A stretch of 64,000 nt of DNA from Roseihalotalea indica (lineage in GTDB: Bacteria > Bacteroidota > Bacteroidia > Cytophagales > Cyclobacteriaceae), in the NCBI RefSeq assembly GCF_022458895.1, contig NZ_JAINFL010000005.1, positions 588,427-652,426 on the forward strand, read 5' to 3'. The notes beneath the pieces are model-generated. The model ran no database searches, was not told the origin of the DNA, and was given only the letters and a program-made list of their open reading frames with translations. The position numbers were made by a program, and so were the translations under genes. Below, piece by piece: positions 53,845 to 62,276 of this stretch; within the stretch, counting starts at the first letter, position 1, and each line of letters opens with the position of its first letter.

Positions 53845-54004
53845 GTATTTACTTAAGGGGTAGGGTGAAAGAAAAATCGGTGATATCGAGGTAGATCAAC
53901 GGAGAGGTGCTGTCAACGCTGACATAGGTTAACGTCCTGTAAAATACGCCATACCAGATTTGGTGTGAGTAGACAATGAACAAACACACTTTTAAGTGAC
54001 ATAT

Positions 54005-55129
54005 ATGGAAACCAACCGTTTGAATGAAATACAGAAGTTTGGGCAAAGCGTCTGGTTAGACAACTTGAGCCGAAAAATTCTGGATTCTGGCGAACTGGAA
54101 AGGCTGATCAAGGATACGGGTATCCGGGGGCTAACCTCTAACCCGGCTATTTTCGAGAAGGCCATCAGCGCGGGGGATTATTACGATCAGGATATTGAAA
54201 AATACGCGAAGGAAGGCCTGGACAGCCGGGCGATCTTTGAGAAACTCGCGGTGAATGACATCCAGCGAGCTGCGGACCTGTTCCACCCCTTGTACGAAAG
54301 CACGAAGGGAAAAGATGGCTATGTGAGCCTGGAAGTCCCCCCGGACCTGGTGCATGATACCGAAGCTACCGTAGAAGAAGCCCGAAAGCTCTGGGCCATG
54401 GTAGAACGACCCAATGTGATGATCAAAGTACCCGGTACGCCGGAAGGTCTGCCCGCCATTACCCAACTCATTGCCGAAGGCATCAACATCAACGTTACCC
54501 TGCTTTTCAGCGTCGAGCGTTACCGGGCAGTAGCCGAAGCGTATCTGGACGGCCTGGAGCTGCGCCTCAATAATAACCAGCCGATTGATCATATCGCTTC
54601 GGTGGCCAGCTTCTTTCTAAGCCGTATTGACGTACTGGTAGATCCTATGTTGCAGGATATCATCGAGACCAATTCGGAACGGGCCGCGAAGGCTTCTTAC
54701 GCACTGGGAGAAGTAGCATTGGCCAATGCGAAAAAGGCGTATCAGATATTTGAAGAGGTGTTTGACAGCAATCGGTATAGTAGCCTGGCAGAACAGGGGG
54801 CTAACAAACAACGGGTGTTATGGGCCAGCACCGGCAACAAAAATCCAGACTATGATGCCCTGAAATACGTAACCCCCCTGATTGGGCCGGGTACGGTCAA
54901 TACCATGCCGGACAGTACGCTGGAAGAGACCGCAAAAAACATTCAACCAACGGAAACGCTAACTGCTGACATGGCTCATTTTGATAAAGTATGGAAGAGC
55001 CTACCCGAACTAGGTATTGATATAGAAGATGTGGCGGTTCAGCTCGAGAAAGAAGGTGCAGAGAAGTTTCAAGAGCCTTTCCAAAAGCTGTTAGATGCCA
55101 TTGAAGAACAGCGAAAAGCACAGGTTTAG
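54005..55129 (+). CDS. tal: Transaldolase
   Basis: 374 residues from the ATG at 54005 (METNRLNEIQKFGQSVWLDN). The in-frame GTG at 53996 would add three residues. Family motifs are the N-terminal LTSNPAIFEKAI and the Schiff-base Lys in MIKVPGTPEGLPAI, followed by GININVTLLFSVERY. The length fits the long transaldolase subfamily of about 370 residues, not the 213-residue TalC type. It transfers a dihydroxyacetone unit between sedoheptulose-7-phosphate and glyceraldehyde-3-phosphate in the cytoplasmic pentose phosphate pathway. In a stress island it may raise NADPH supply. No other pentose phosphate enzyme is nearby. Confidence 0.92.
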   Translation: METNRLNEIQKFGQSVWLDNLSRKILDSGELERLIKDTGIRGLTSNPAIFEKAISAGDYYDQDIEKYAKEGLDSRAIFEKLAVNDIQRAADLFHPLYESTKGKDGYVSLEVPPDLVHDTEATVEEARKLWAMVERPNVMIKVPGTPEGLPAITQLIAEGININVTLLFSVERYRAVAEAYLDGLELRLNNNQPIDHIASVASFFLSRIDVLVDPMLQDIIETNSERAAKASYALGEVALANAKKAYQIFEEVFDSNRYSSLAEQGANKQRVLWASTGNKNPDYDALKYVTPLIGPGTVNTMPDSTLEETAKNIQPTETLTADMAHFDKVWKSLPELGIDIEDVAVQLEKEGAEKFQEPFQKLLDAIEEQRKAQV

Positions 55130-55336
55130 TATCTTTTGGTTCGGCAGATGATTTCAGAAATGATTGAAGCTCGGTAATCCCAACCCGAAGAACTGCTGAT
55201 TAGGGTATTCAGAACAATTTCTAGGCTCCGAAGTTTGAATCATATTGTTTATATCGAAAGCTCAAAGCACGTTTTGGGTCAGGTATAGGCAGTCGTATTA
55301 CTACTAATTTTTTCTATAGATATATTCATTTCAGTT

Positions 55337-55690
55337 ATGAGCGACAGCCTGTTAATCGTCACCACCAGCATCATCATACTTCTTATACTTCTGCTTTTAG
55401 CCTATTTCCTGCGAAGAAATACGGAAATTACCGTCGAAGGAGATACGCTGGTTTTAACCAAACCATTCAAAAGCAAAAAGACGGAGATTGATCTGGAAGA
55501 AGAATTGGATCACTGGAGCACTCAGCAGCTTCGGCTTATTTTGTGGGGCGGGGTTATTCATGGGGTTGGCATGAGGTTTAAGAGTGGCAAACAACTGAGT
55601 GTCACCTCTCGATTCAATCAAGAGACCTATCAGAGACTCTACCAATTACTGGAATCTAAATTTCAGGAAAGAAAGGTTTCCGCTTTCTGA
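55337..55690 (+). CDS. Small single-pass membrane protein (117 aa), unknown function
   Basis: The N-terminus is a hydrophobic helix (LLIVTTSIIILLILLLLAYF). The rest is a soluble beta-rich domain: ITVEGDTLVLTKPFKSKKTE, then LRLILWGGVIHGVGMRFKSG, reminiscent of PH-like folds. Position between transaldolase (207 bp) and a minus-strand ORF suggests its own unit. Family not recognised. Confidence 0.55.
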   Translation: MSDSLLIVTTSIIILLILLLLAYFLRRNTEITVEGDTLVLTKPFKSKKTEIDLEEELDHWSTQQLRLILWGGVIHGVGMRFKSGKQLSVTSRFNQETYQRLYQLLESKFQERKVSAF

Positions 55691-55727
55691 AAACATGTCA
55701 AATTTTTCTCATCAATATTGACTTGGC

Positions 55728-55952
55728 TTATCCTATGCTAAGGGTATAACCCACATGATAGATCTTCTCAAAAAGATCCGTCGATGATTGATCCTGACCT
55801 TGCAGGATAGGTTCGGGAAAGGTAGCGTAAATACATACAAAGCCCGCCCAGATCAGCCCAATCCAGCTTATAATCATTAGGAAAATAATCGTCAGTCCTA
55901 CGTAATTGAACAGGGAGCTTTGTCCATTCTTGCCGGTTAAGTGGAAAAACAA
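55728..55952 (-). CDS. Possible small membrane protein (about 74 aa)
   Basis: One strong hydrophobic helix (YVGLTIIFLMIISWIGLIWA) with a polar C-terminus ending KIYHVGYTLSIG. The only start is a TTG (55952) or another non-ATG codon, and the frame is open 24 bases upstream to a stop. It lies antisense to nothing known. The balance of hydrophobic helix and soluble tail favours a real protein, but there is no support beyond that. Confidence 0.3.
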   Translation of the reverse strand: MFFHLTGKNGQSSLFNYVGLTIIFLMIISWIGLIWAGFVCIYATFPEPILQGQDQSSTDLFEKIYHVGYTLSIG

Positions 55953-56410
55953 CGGGAAGGTGCCATTAGTTGCTTTCTAAGATAATGGTCCTTCTACTGA
56001 GGGAATATAGGCGGTCACCGCAAAATCTTTGAAGATCGCGAATTCATCCGACCGAGCGTCCTGCGTATGATAAAGCACTTCCAGTTTTCCCGTCCAGACG
56101 TTTAGTTAGATAACAAGCGGTATCAGTTTCAGGTGTATTTTCCTGTCTTAAATATGCTAAGTGAGCGCATGAATTCCTGGGTCTCAGGGGAGCTTCACTC
56201 ATCATTAAATAGATTCTCCATTTAGAAGTTAAACTCCTAATGAAGGCGAGTCTACGATAAATGTGGCAGGCCAGGATAATAAACGAGCACGTAGGAACCA
56301 ATCTGAAACGAAACAAGGTTTACTTCTTGTAAAGAAGCCATTTTTTAAACTTCAACGTTAAGTTGAAGCTTGCTGCTTTCCACTCCACCTCATTTTTTAA
56401 TCTGCTACCC
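55953..56410. other. Gene-free spacer upstream of the glycosyltransferase genes
   Basis: No reliable gene. On the minus strand a 42-codon protein-like frame near 55980-56110 (GKLEVLYHTQDARSDEFAIF) is closed by stops on both sides and may be a remnant. The promoter for the gene at 56411 must be here. Confidence 0.4.
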
Positions 56411-58681
56411 ATGAAAATTTCTTATATCTCCACGTATTTACCCCGGGAATGTGGTATCGCGACATTTAACGACAATGTAGAGCGAGCCGTAAGTGCCAAT
56501 TACGCTGATGTCACACTCAGGAAACACAGCTTTGGCATTGCCGTCAATGACTCGGAAGATGCAGATACCTATGATTATCCCGATCATGTGAAATTTGTCA
56601 TCCGGCAAAACCAGCAGAAAGACTACATCCAGGCCGCTACGCTTATCAATACCAGCGATGTCAGCGCAGTGATCATGGAGCATGAGTTTGGTATCTACGG
56701 CGGGGAGAGTGGTATTTACGTGCTTCCCCTAATCCACCGGCTGGAAAAACCTTTGTTTTCCGTACTACACACCGTACTTAAGGAACCATCCTACACCCAG
56801 AAACTCATCATCCAGGATATTGCCGAACGCTCGGCCAAACTGATCGTGATGAGCCGGAGAGGAATCGAGTTTCTTATTAATATTTATGGTATTGCTCCTG
56901 AAAAGATCCAATATATTGAGCACGGGGTTCCTGACCTGGAAGCTCCGGTGGTGAATCCATTGAAAAAGGTATTACCGTTCCGAAATCATCGGGTACTACT
57001 TACGTTTGGCTTACTTAGCCGAAACAAAGGATTGGAGACGGTGATCCGGGCGCTGCCTAGTGTAGTTGAGCAGCATCCGGATGTGATGTATGTGATTCTG
57101 GGTAAGACCCACCCGGGCATTGTACGTGCTTCGGGCGAGGAATACCGGGATCATCTGAAACGTCTGGCAGTTCGATTAAAGGTAGACAAGCATCTAACCT
57201 TTATCAATAAATTTGTCTCCGAAGCGGAGCTCATGGATTATTTGTCGGCAGCAGAGATCTATATCACTCCTTATCTCAATGAGAACCAGATTACGAGTGG
57301 CACCTTGTCTTATGCCGTAGGTGCCGGAGCGGCGGTAGTGTCTACTCCCTACTGGCACGCGCTGGAGTTGCTGGACGAGGAGCGAGGGCGGTTGGTTAAA
57401 TTTAAGGACGAAGACTCGCTGGCTAAAACGGTGAACGAACTTCTGGATCAGCCCGAGGAGTTGAAGGCCCTGAAGCAGCGGGCTTATCAGTACGGTTTGC
57501 ACTTACGATGGCCGCGGATTGGAGCGGATTATATCCGAACTATTCATGAATTTATCGAGGAGAAGGCCTTTGTTAAAAAAGAAATTCGCCAGATCGTTGA
57601 TACGGACAGAATCCCTGAGTTCAGCCTGACCCATGTCGGGCGACTGACAGACGATACCGGCATTGTGCAGCATGCCAAATACGGCATTCCTAACCTGAAG
57701 GAAGGTTACTGTCTGGATGATAATGCCCGGGCCTTGATAATGATTCTGATGGCCTACCAGCGCAATAAGAGCCAGGAAGCTCTGGACCTGCTACCTATCT
57801 ACCTCAGCTTCATTAATTACATGCAACGGGATGACGGTAACTTCCGCAATTTCCTAAGCTTTAGCCGGGGGTACCTGGACGAAGTAGGGTCAGAAGATTC
57901 GTTTGGCCGCACGGTATGGGCACTAGGGTATCTGGTGCACTGTGCTCCTAATAGTTCTTATCGGGAATTTGCCGGGGAGCTGTTTTTTCGCTCGGTACCT
58001 CATTTCCGGGCATTGCATCATTTACGAGGCATTGCTAACACGATTATCGGCATCAGCTACTATCTGAAAGTACACCCCGATGATGATCAACTTCTCAGAG
58101 AGCTAGTGGATTTGACTGTGCCCTTGATGAATGCGTACCGGAAACACCGGGGACCCAACTGGAGCTGGTTCGAGGAAAAGCTGACCTACGACAATGCTAT
58201 ATTGCCGCTGGCATTGCTACACTCCTGTGAAATTACCGGCGATGAAAACGTGAAGCAGGTAGCCATGGAATCATTAGAGTTTCTGGATGATCTCACCATG
58301 AAGAGTGGGTTTCTTAATCCGATTGGTAGTTACGGCTGGTACCATCGGGGGGGCGAGGTACCGGTTTTCGATCAGCAGGCGATAGAAACAATGGCTATGG
58401 TGCTGATGTACCTCCAGGCATATCAAAGCACGCATCATCCGGAGTACATAGAAAAAATGTTCGTCAGCTTTCAGTGGTTTCTGGGAGAAAACATTCTTCG
58501 GGTGCCGTTATACGACCACGAAACGAAAGGCTGTTGCGACGGTTTGCAGGAAACCGCCCTGAATCGGAACCAGGGTGCCGAAAGCACGCTGGCTTATCTG
58601 ATCTCTCACCTTACTGTGCTGAAAGGCCTGGAGGTAGAGCACGAATATATCCCGGTAGATCAGGTAGAACCGGTTCTCTGA
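56411..58681 (+). CDS. GT4 glycosyltransferase fused to an alpha/alpha-toroid domain
   Basis: 756 residues from the ATG at 56411 (MKISYISTYLPRECGIATFN). The in-frame Met at 56363 adds 16 unmatched residues. Residues 1-390 are GT-B fold: RVLLTFGLLSRNKGLETVIR begins the C-terminal Rossmann half, and EIYITPYLNENQITSGTLSY sits where the GT4 nucleotide-binding E(x7)E motif would be. Residues about 400-750 form an (alpha/alpha) toroid (NLKEGYCLDDNARALIMILM; NWSWFEEKLTYDNAILPLAL), as in glucanase-like or mannosidase-like hydrolases. It is 1 bp from the next GT4 gene and close to GH130. It probably synthesises and remodels a mannose-containing polymer, in the cytoplasm. Donor sugar unknown. Confidence 0.85.
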   Translation: MKISYISTYLPRECGIATFNDNVERAVSANYADVTLRKHSFGIAVNDSEDADTYDYPDHVKFVIRQNQQKDYIQAATLINTSDVSAVIMEHEFGIYGGESGIYVLPLIHRLEKPLFSVLHTVLKEPSYTQKLIIQDIAERSAKLIVMSRRGIEFLINIYGIAPEKIQYIEHGVPDLEAPVVNPLKKVLPFRNHRVLLTFGLLSRNKGLETVIRALPSVVEQHPDVMYVILGKTHPGIVRASGEEYRDHLKRLAVRLKVDKHLTFINKFVSEAELMDYLSAAEIYITPYLNENQITSGTLSYAVGAGAAVVSTPYWHALELLDEERGRLVKFKDEDSLAKTVNELLDQPEELKALKQRAYQYGLHLRWPRIGADYIRTIHEFIEEKAFVKKEIRQIVDTDRIPEFSLTHVGRLTDDTGIVQHAKYGIPNLKEGYCLDDNARALIMILMAYQRNKSQEALDLLPIYLSFINYMQRDDGNFRNFLSFSRGYLDEVGSEDSFGRTVWALGYLVHCAPNSSYREFAGELFFRSVPHFRALHHLRGIANTIIGISYYLKVHPDDDQLLRELVDLTVPLMNAYRKHRGPNWSWFEEKLTYDNAILPLALLHSCEITGDENVKQVAMESLEFLDDLTMKSGFLNPIGSYGWYHRGGEVPVFDQQAIETMAMVLMYLQAYQSTHHPEYIEKMFVSFQWFLGENILRVPLYDHETKGCCDGLQETALNRNQGAESTLAYLISHLTVLKGLEVEHEYIPVDQVEPVL

Positions 58682-58682
58682 T

Positions 58683-59690
58683 ATGAGAGTCGCCATATTA
58701 GCCCCGGTAGCCTGGCGCACTCCGCCCCGGCACTACGGCCCCTGGGAGCAGGTAGCATCTAACGTGGCGGAAGGGCTGGTAAAGGCCGGCATAGAGGTAA
58801 CCCTTTTTGCTACGGCCGACTCCATTACCGCCGCTAAACTGGAAGCAGTTGTTTGTACCGGATACGAAGAAGACCGAACCCAGGATGCTAAAGTGGCCGA
58901 ATGCCTGCACATCAGCCATCTGATGGAAAAAGCCCATCAGTTTGATATCATTCACAATCATTTCGACTTTTTACCACTTACCTACTCCGGCCTGGTCGCA
59001 ACCCCGGTACTCACCACCATTCATGGATTCTCATCGGCTCGCATTATGCCGGTATACCGGAAGTACAATGCCACGACCCACTACGTGTCCATCAGCGATA
59101 GCGACCGTAGCCCGGAACTGGATTACCTGGCCACAGTTTACAATGGCCTGCGGGTAGATGATTTTGATTTTACCGAGCAGCCCGAGGAGTACCTGTTGTT
59201 TTTTGGCCGAATTCATCCGCACAAAGGTACGGCCGAAGCCATTCAGATTGCGCTGCGGAGTAACCGGAAGCTGCTCATCGCCGGTATCATCCAGGATCAG
59301 GCATACTTTGACGAAAAGGTAAAGCCTTTTATTGGTGATCAAATTGAGTTTCTGGGCGCAGCCGGACCGGAAAAGCGGTGTGAACTGCTGGGCAACGCTT
59401 CGGCGCTACTGCACCCCATCAGCTTCGACGAACCCTTTGGGCTGAGTGTAGCCGAAGCCATGCTGTGCGGCACGCCCGTTATTGCCTTTATGCGGGGCGC
59501 TATGCCAGAACTCATTCAGCACGAACAAACCGGATTTCTGGTCAATACCGTGGACGAGGCGGTTGAGACAGTTCATCAGATTAGTCAGATTAGTCGCCCC
59601 CATTGCCGGGAATGGGCGATGTCAAGGTTTTCTCAGGAAAAAATGGTAGCTGATTATCGGTACGTTTATCAGCAGATTCTACACCGATGA
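58683..59690 (+). CDS. Glycosyltransferase family 4 protein
   Basis: 335 residues. The N-terminal half starts MRVAILAPVAWRTPPRHYGP and has AEGLVKAGIEVTLFATADS. The C-terminal half has the donor site LLFFGRIHPHKGTAEAIQIA and the E(x7)E motif in FDEPFGLSVAEAMLCGTPVI. It starts 1 bp after the preceding gene and ends overlapping GH130 tail to tail by 12 bp. The HYGPWEQVASNVAEGL motif occurs in GT4 proteins next to GH130 in several phyla. The likely role is transfer of hexose, probably mannose, to a glycan acceptor in the cytoplasm. Confidence 0.9.
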   Translation: MRVAILAPVAWRTPPRHYGPWEQVASNVAEGLVKAGIEVTLFATADSITAAKLEAVVCTGYEEDRTQDAKVAECLHISHLMEKAHQFDIIHNHFDFLPLTYSGLVATPVLTTIHGFSSARIMPVYRKYNATTHYVSISDSDRSPELDYLATVYNGLRVDDFDFTEQPEEYLLFFGRIHPHKGTAEAIQIALRSNRKLLIAGIIQDQAYFDEKVKPFIGDQIEFLGAAGPEKRCELLGNASALLHPISFDEPFGLSVAEAMLCGTPVIAFMRGAMPELIQHEQTGFLVNTVDEAVETVHQISQISRPHCREWAMSRFSQEKMVADYRYVYQQILHR

Positions 59691-61151
59691 TGACTGGTTG
59701 TAAAGCTTATCCAGCAGGGAGTTGAGATTGACCGAAGCAAAGGACGAACAGTAGTCCGACAGACCGTACGGAATTATTAACTCTCCGTTGTGAATGATGG
59801 AGCCACAGGAGTACAATACATTAGGCACATAGCCTTCCCGTTCTTCTTTGTTAGGAATGAGCAATGGCTCTTCCAGATGTCCTATCTCTACGGTAGGGTC
59901 GTCCAGTTGTAGCAGGCTTGCCCCAATACAGTATCGGCGCATCGGACCTACACCATGCGTGATGAGCAACCAGCCATACTCAGTCTCAATGGGAGAACCG
60001 CAATTACCCCCCTGTACCAACTCCCAGGGGTGTTTAGGCTGCTGTATCTTGATTGGATTTTCCCACATGTTAATATTGTCGGAGTACATAATGTAGTTGT
60101 TCCAACCATCATTGCGGGATGCCATCACAAACTTACCGTTTATCTTCCGGGGGAAAAGCGCAAAGTTCTTGTTCTGTGCCCCGGCACCGTACAGTGGCAT
60201 GATGTTGAAGTTGTAAAAATCGTGGGTCTTAAGCAGTTTCGGCACTATAATCTCACCATCGTAGGCAGTATAGGTGGCAAAATACGCGATGCTGCCATCA
60301 TCTTCGGTAAAGCGGACAAAGCGGGCATCTTCGATACCTTTACGCTCAAATTCAGAGATGGGAAAGATCACCCGGTCAGAAATATCGGTATCCAACGAAA
60401 AGGCAATCTCGTAGTAGGAGTCAGCCAGCCACAGTACTTTCTCGTATTCCGGATGCTTGGACTCATCGGTCTGGGCTTTTTTCTTGTTTAGAATCAGCTT
60501 CTTCAGGATGTTATAATCAAAATGCTCATCCAACTGATCAGAAACTTCCTTCAGCACTTGTTCTTCTATCTGACCACTAAATGCATTATCAAAGAATATT
60601 CTTTTTTCGTAGGGAGTGCTATGAATGATGTCTGCCTCATCCACGTAATTGCCTACCGGTATTACGCTGATGTTATGATCTTTGTCGAGTAAGGCTTTGC
60701 GAAAGGCTATGGAAGAAATGTGCCCTTCCCCCACCGCCCGAAAGCTCATAATCACTCGTTTCTGACCTTCTTCCAGTTCGGTCTGGTCCGGGTCTTCCAC
60801 CATAGAAGGGTTAAAAAATGCCGCTGATTCGATAGAATATTCATGCGTAAAGAACGAACCGATCAATAATTTTCGGTAAGAACTTAATAGTTCATAGTCT
60901 ATATCCATATCAGCAAAAATTGGCTTCAGGCGGTTGCAGTGCCGGTATAGTACTTTCGTGATGTTTCGGTGTCTTTTAGAATACTCCTGAAGGATTGGGG
61001 AGATAATACTAAAAACTTTCTGGTCACTGAGTTCCATTACTTCTTTGATCACCTGCTTGGCTCGTTCTTCGCCGTTGAAAAAAAAGCGAGCAATCACCCG
61101 TTTGGCATCAGGATATACCTTTTCATTTTTTCTTTCTATCGTAAGTCTCAT
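59679..61151 (-). CDS. Glycoside hydrolase family 130 protein (mannoside phosphorylase-like)
   Basis: 490 residues. The C-terminal two thirds form the five-bladed beta-propeller of GH130: EDARFVRFTEDDGSIAYFAT, LFPRKINGKFVMASRNDGWN, GGNCGSPIETEYGWLLITHG and GPMRRYCIGASLLQLDDPT. The N-terminal about 170 residues (KVYPDAKRVIARFFFNGEE and on) are the helical extension of the long GH130 subgroup. GH130 enzymes phosphorolyse or hydrolyse beta-mannosides. No signal peptide, so intracellular, consistent with phosphorolysis. It is convergent with the two GT4 genes, overlapping by 12 bp. The subfamily and linkage cannot be read reliably. Confidence 0.9.
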   Translation of the reverse strand: MRLTIERKNEKVYPDAKRVIARFFFNGEERAKQVIKEVMELSDQKVFSIISPILQEYSKRHRNITKVLYRHCNRLKPIFADMDIDYELLSSYRKLLIGSFFTHEYSIESAAFFNPSMVEDPDQTELEEGQKRVIMSFRAVGEGHISSIAFRKALLDKDHNISVIPVGNYVDEADIIHSTPYEKRIFFDNAFSGQIEEQVLKEVSDQLDEHFDYNILKKLILNKKKAQTDESKHPEYEKVLWLADSYYEIAFSLDTDISDRVIFPISEFERKGIEDARFVRFTEDDGSIAYFATYTAYDGEIIVPKLLKTHDFYNFNIMPLYGAGAQNKNFALFPRKINGKFVMASRNDGWNNYIMYSDNINMWENPIKIQQPKHPWELVQGGNCGSPIETEYGWLLITHGVGPMRRYCIGASLLQLDDPTVEIGHLEEPLLIPNKEEREGYVPNVLYSCGSIIHNGELIIPYGLSDYCSSFASVNLNSLLDKLYNQSSSV

Positions 61152-61365
61152 AATAGGGGGGGAGAGGGGGCGGAAATTAAAGGCAAGGAGGAGTATGTAT
61201 AAGAGAAAGGTAGGAAAGCCAAGTTTTGATAGTAGCTAGCAAACTTTTTGTCTGCTTAACCCTAGTTGCCTTTGCATACTGCTTGCTTCTCAATATGTAT
61301 TGTTGATATTGCCAGAAATGAAGGTTGCACTCAATGATGGTACAATCAGTTGAATAAACTCTTGA

Positions 61366-61397
61366 AAATAAAAAAAACATGCCACGGCAGCATGTTT
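61366..61397 (-). terminator. Rho-independent terminator of the cold-shock gene
   Basis: On the minus strand, AAACATGC and GCATGTTT form an 8-bp stem with a 7-nt loop (61375-61397), followed by TTTTTATTTT. It lies 29 bp downstream of the stop. Confidence 0.75.
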
Positions 61398-61425
61398 AAA
61401 TCAGGTAACGCGATGGCATTATTTG

Positions 61426-61617
61426 CTAAATAACTTTCACATTCACGGCATTCATTCCTTTCTTGCCGGGCTCTTCCTCATACTCTACTTCGTCATTTTC
61501 TTGTATATCCTCGGTTAGTCCTGATTCATGCACAAAAATGTCATCTCCTGAATCAATAGGTTTGATAAAGCCAAAGCCTTTTTCAAGATTAAAAAATTTC
61601 ACAGTACCTTTTTTCAT
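61426..61617 (-). CDS. CspA family cold-shock protein
   Basis: 63 residues, a single cold-shock OB-fold. RNP1 is KGFGFI and RNP2 is DIFVHES. The start [20 protein letters not shown] is canonical for Bacteroidota Csp. It binds single-stranded RNA and DNA and melts mRNA structures. A strong terminator follows on the same strand. Upstream about 90-110 bp (61706-61724) is the hairpin ACGGCC...GGCCGT in the presumptive 5' leader, which may take part in cold control. It is the last intact gene before the right end of the island. Confidence 0.95.
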   Translation of the reverse strand: MKKGTVKFFNLEKGFGFIKPIDSGDDIFVHESGLTEDIQENDEVEYEEEPGKKGMNAVNVKVI

Positions 61618-62276
61618 AAGTGTATATTAAAAGTGTAATACTGTTTAACCGGCAATTGTAATAGGGCGTTCCATACCAGACTGTTTATTTTGGGTGTTTG
61701 TCGGCACGGCCGCTTTAGGGCCGTTGGAGCAAGTAAAACACGTATCCTGAACTTGGAAGTCTTTACTAAAACTAATCCAAACACGCTGATTTAGTGCGAA
61801 TAAGCTGAGGTGAAAATAAGTTCTAAAATAAAAGGCAAGGATGACCGCAGGTTCGCTTACTCCTAGGAAATCGCTCACATTTCCAACATGTACTTTTAGA
61901 TATACATGCACGAATTAGCTTCTCTCCAAAGGCAAACTTTAAGACTTTATAAAAGAGCCCAAACGGAACTAAACAATATTTGCATAATACATGGTCTAAT
62001 TGCAAAATGGTTCATGATTTAAGGGGGGCAGATTTTAATCCTCTCACCCCGACTACGTACTCATCAGAATTTACCAAAACTCTTTAAACATACTACTGGT
62101 AAGCAGGCTGAGCCAGTGGGCGCAGTCCGGGATTACGAATGGGCTATCTGTTCAGTTAAAGCTGTGTGGTGCTAATTAAGCCAGGCACTGGGCTTGTGCA
62201 GATTTATTTTGAAAATACTGATCTAATTTGCCTATTTGCGCTGTAAACGATACGTAACACACAACTTTACTTGTAG
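61618..62276. other. Right end of the island: gene-free region
   Basis: Contains the cold-shock leader (hairpin 61706-61724), the motif ATGATTTAAGGGG (62014-62026), the att-like 18 bp (62037-62054) and the upstream region of the GH125 gene. The ORFs of 60-90 codons here look random. Confidence 0.55.
62037..62054 (+). other. Putative attachment site attR (duplicate of tRNA-Pro 3' end)
   Basis: AATCCTCTCACCCCGACT, exact copy of 38836-38853 and in the same orientation. Only the 3' end is present: the bases before it (GATTTT) are not a working T-arm, so this is not a second tRNA. Confidence 0.7.

Noticed and set aside
56044..56316. 90-codon minus-strand ORF upstream of the glycosyltransferases
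   Set aside because: Mixed composition without domain, and a different frame in the same place looks equally protein-like, so neither is convincing.
61645..61911. 88-codon minus-strand ORF upstream of the cold-shock gene
   Set aside because: It covers the expected 5' leader of the cold-shock gene, including its hairpin. No coding features.
62037..62054. Second tRNA-Pro gene
   Set aside because: Only the 3' 16 nt of the tRNA are present. No acceptor 5' strand, D-arm or anticodon arm precedes them.
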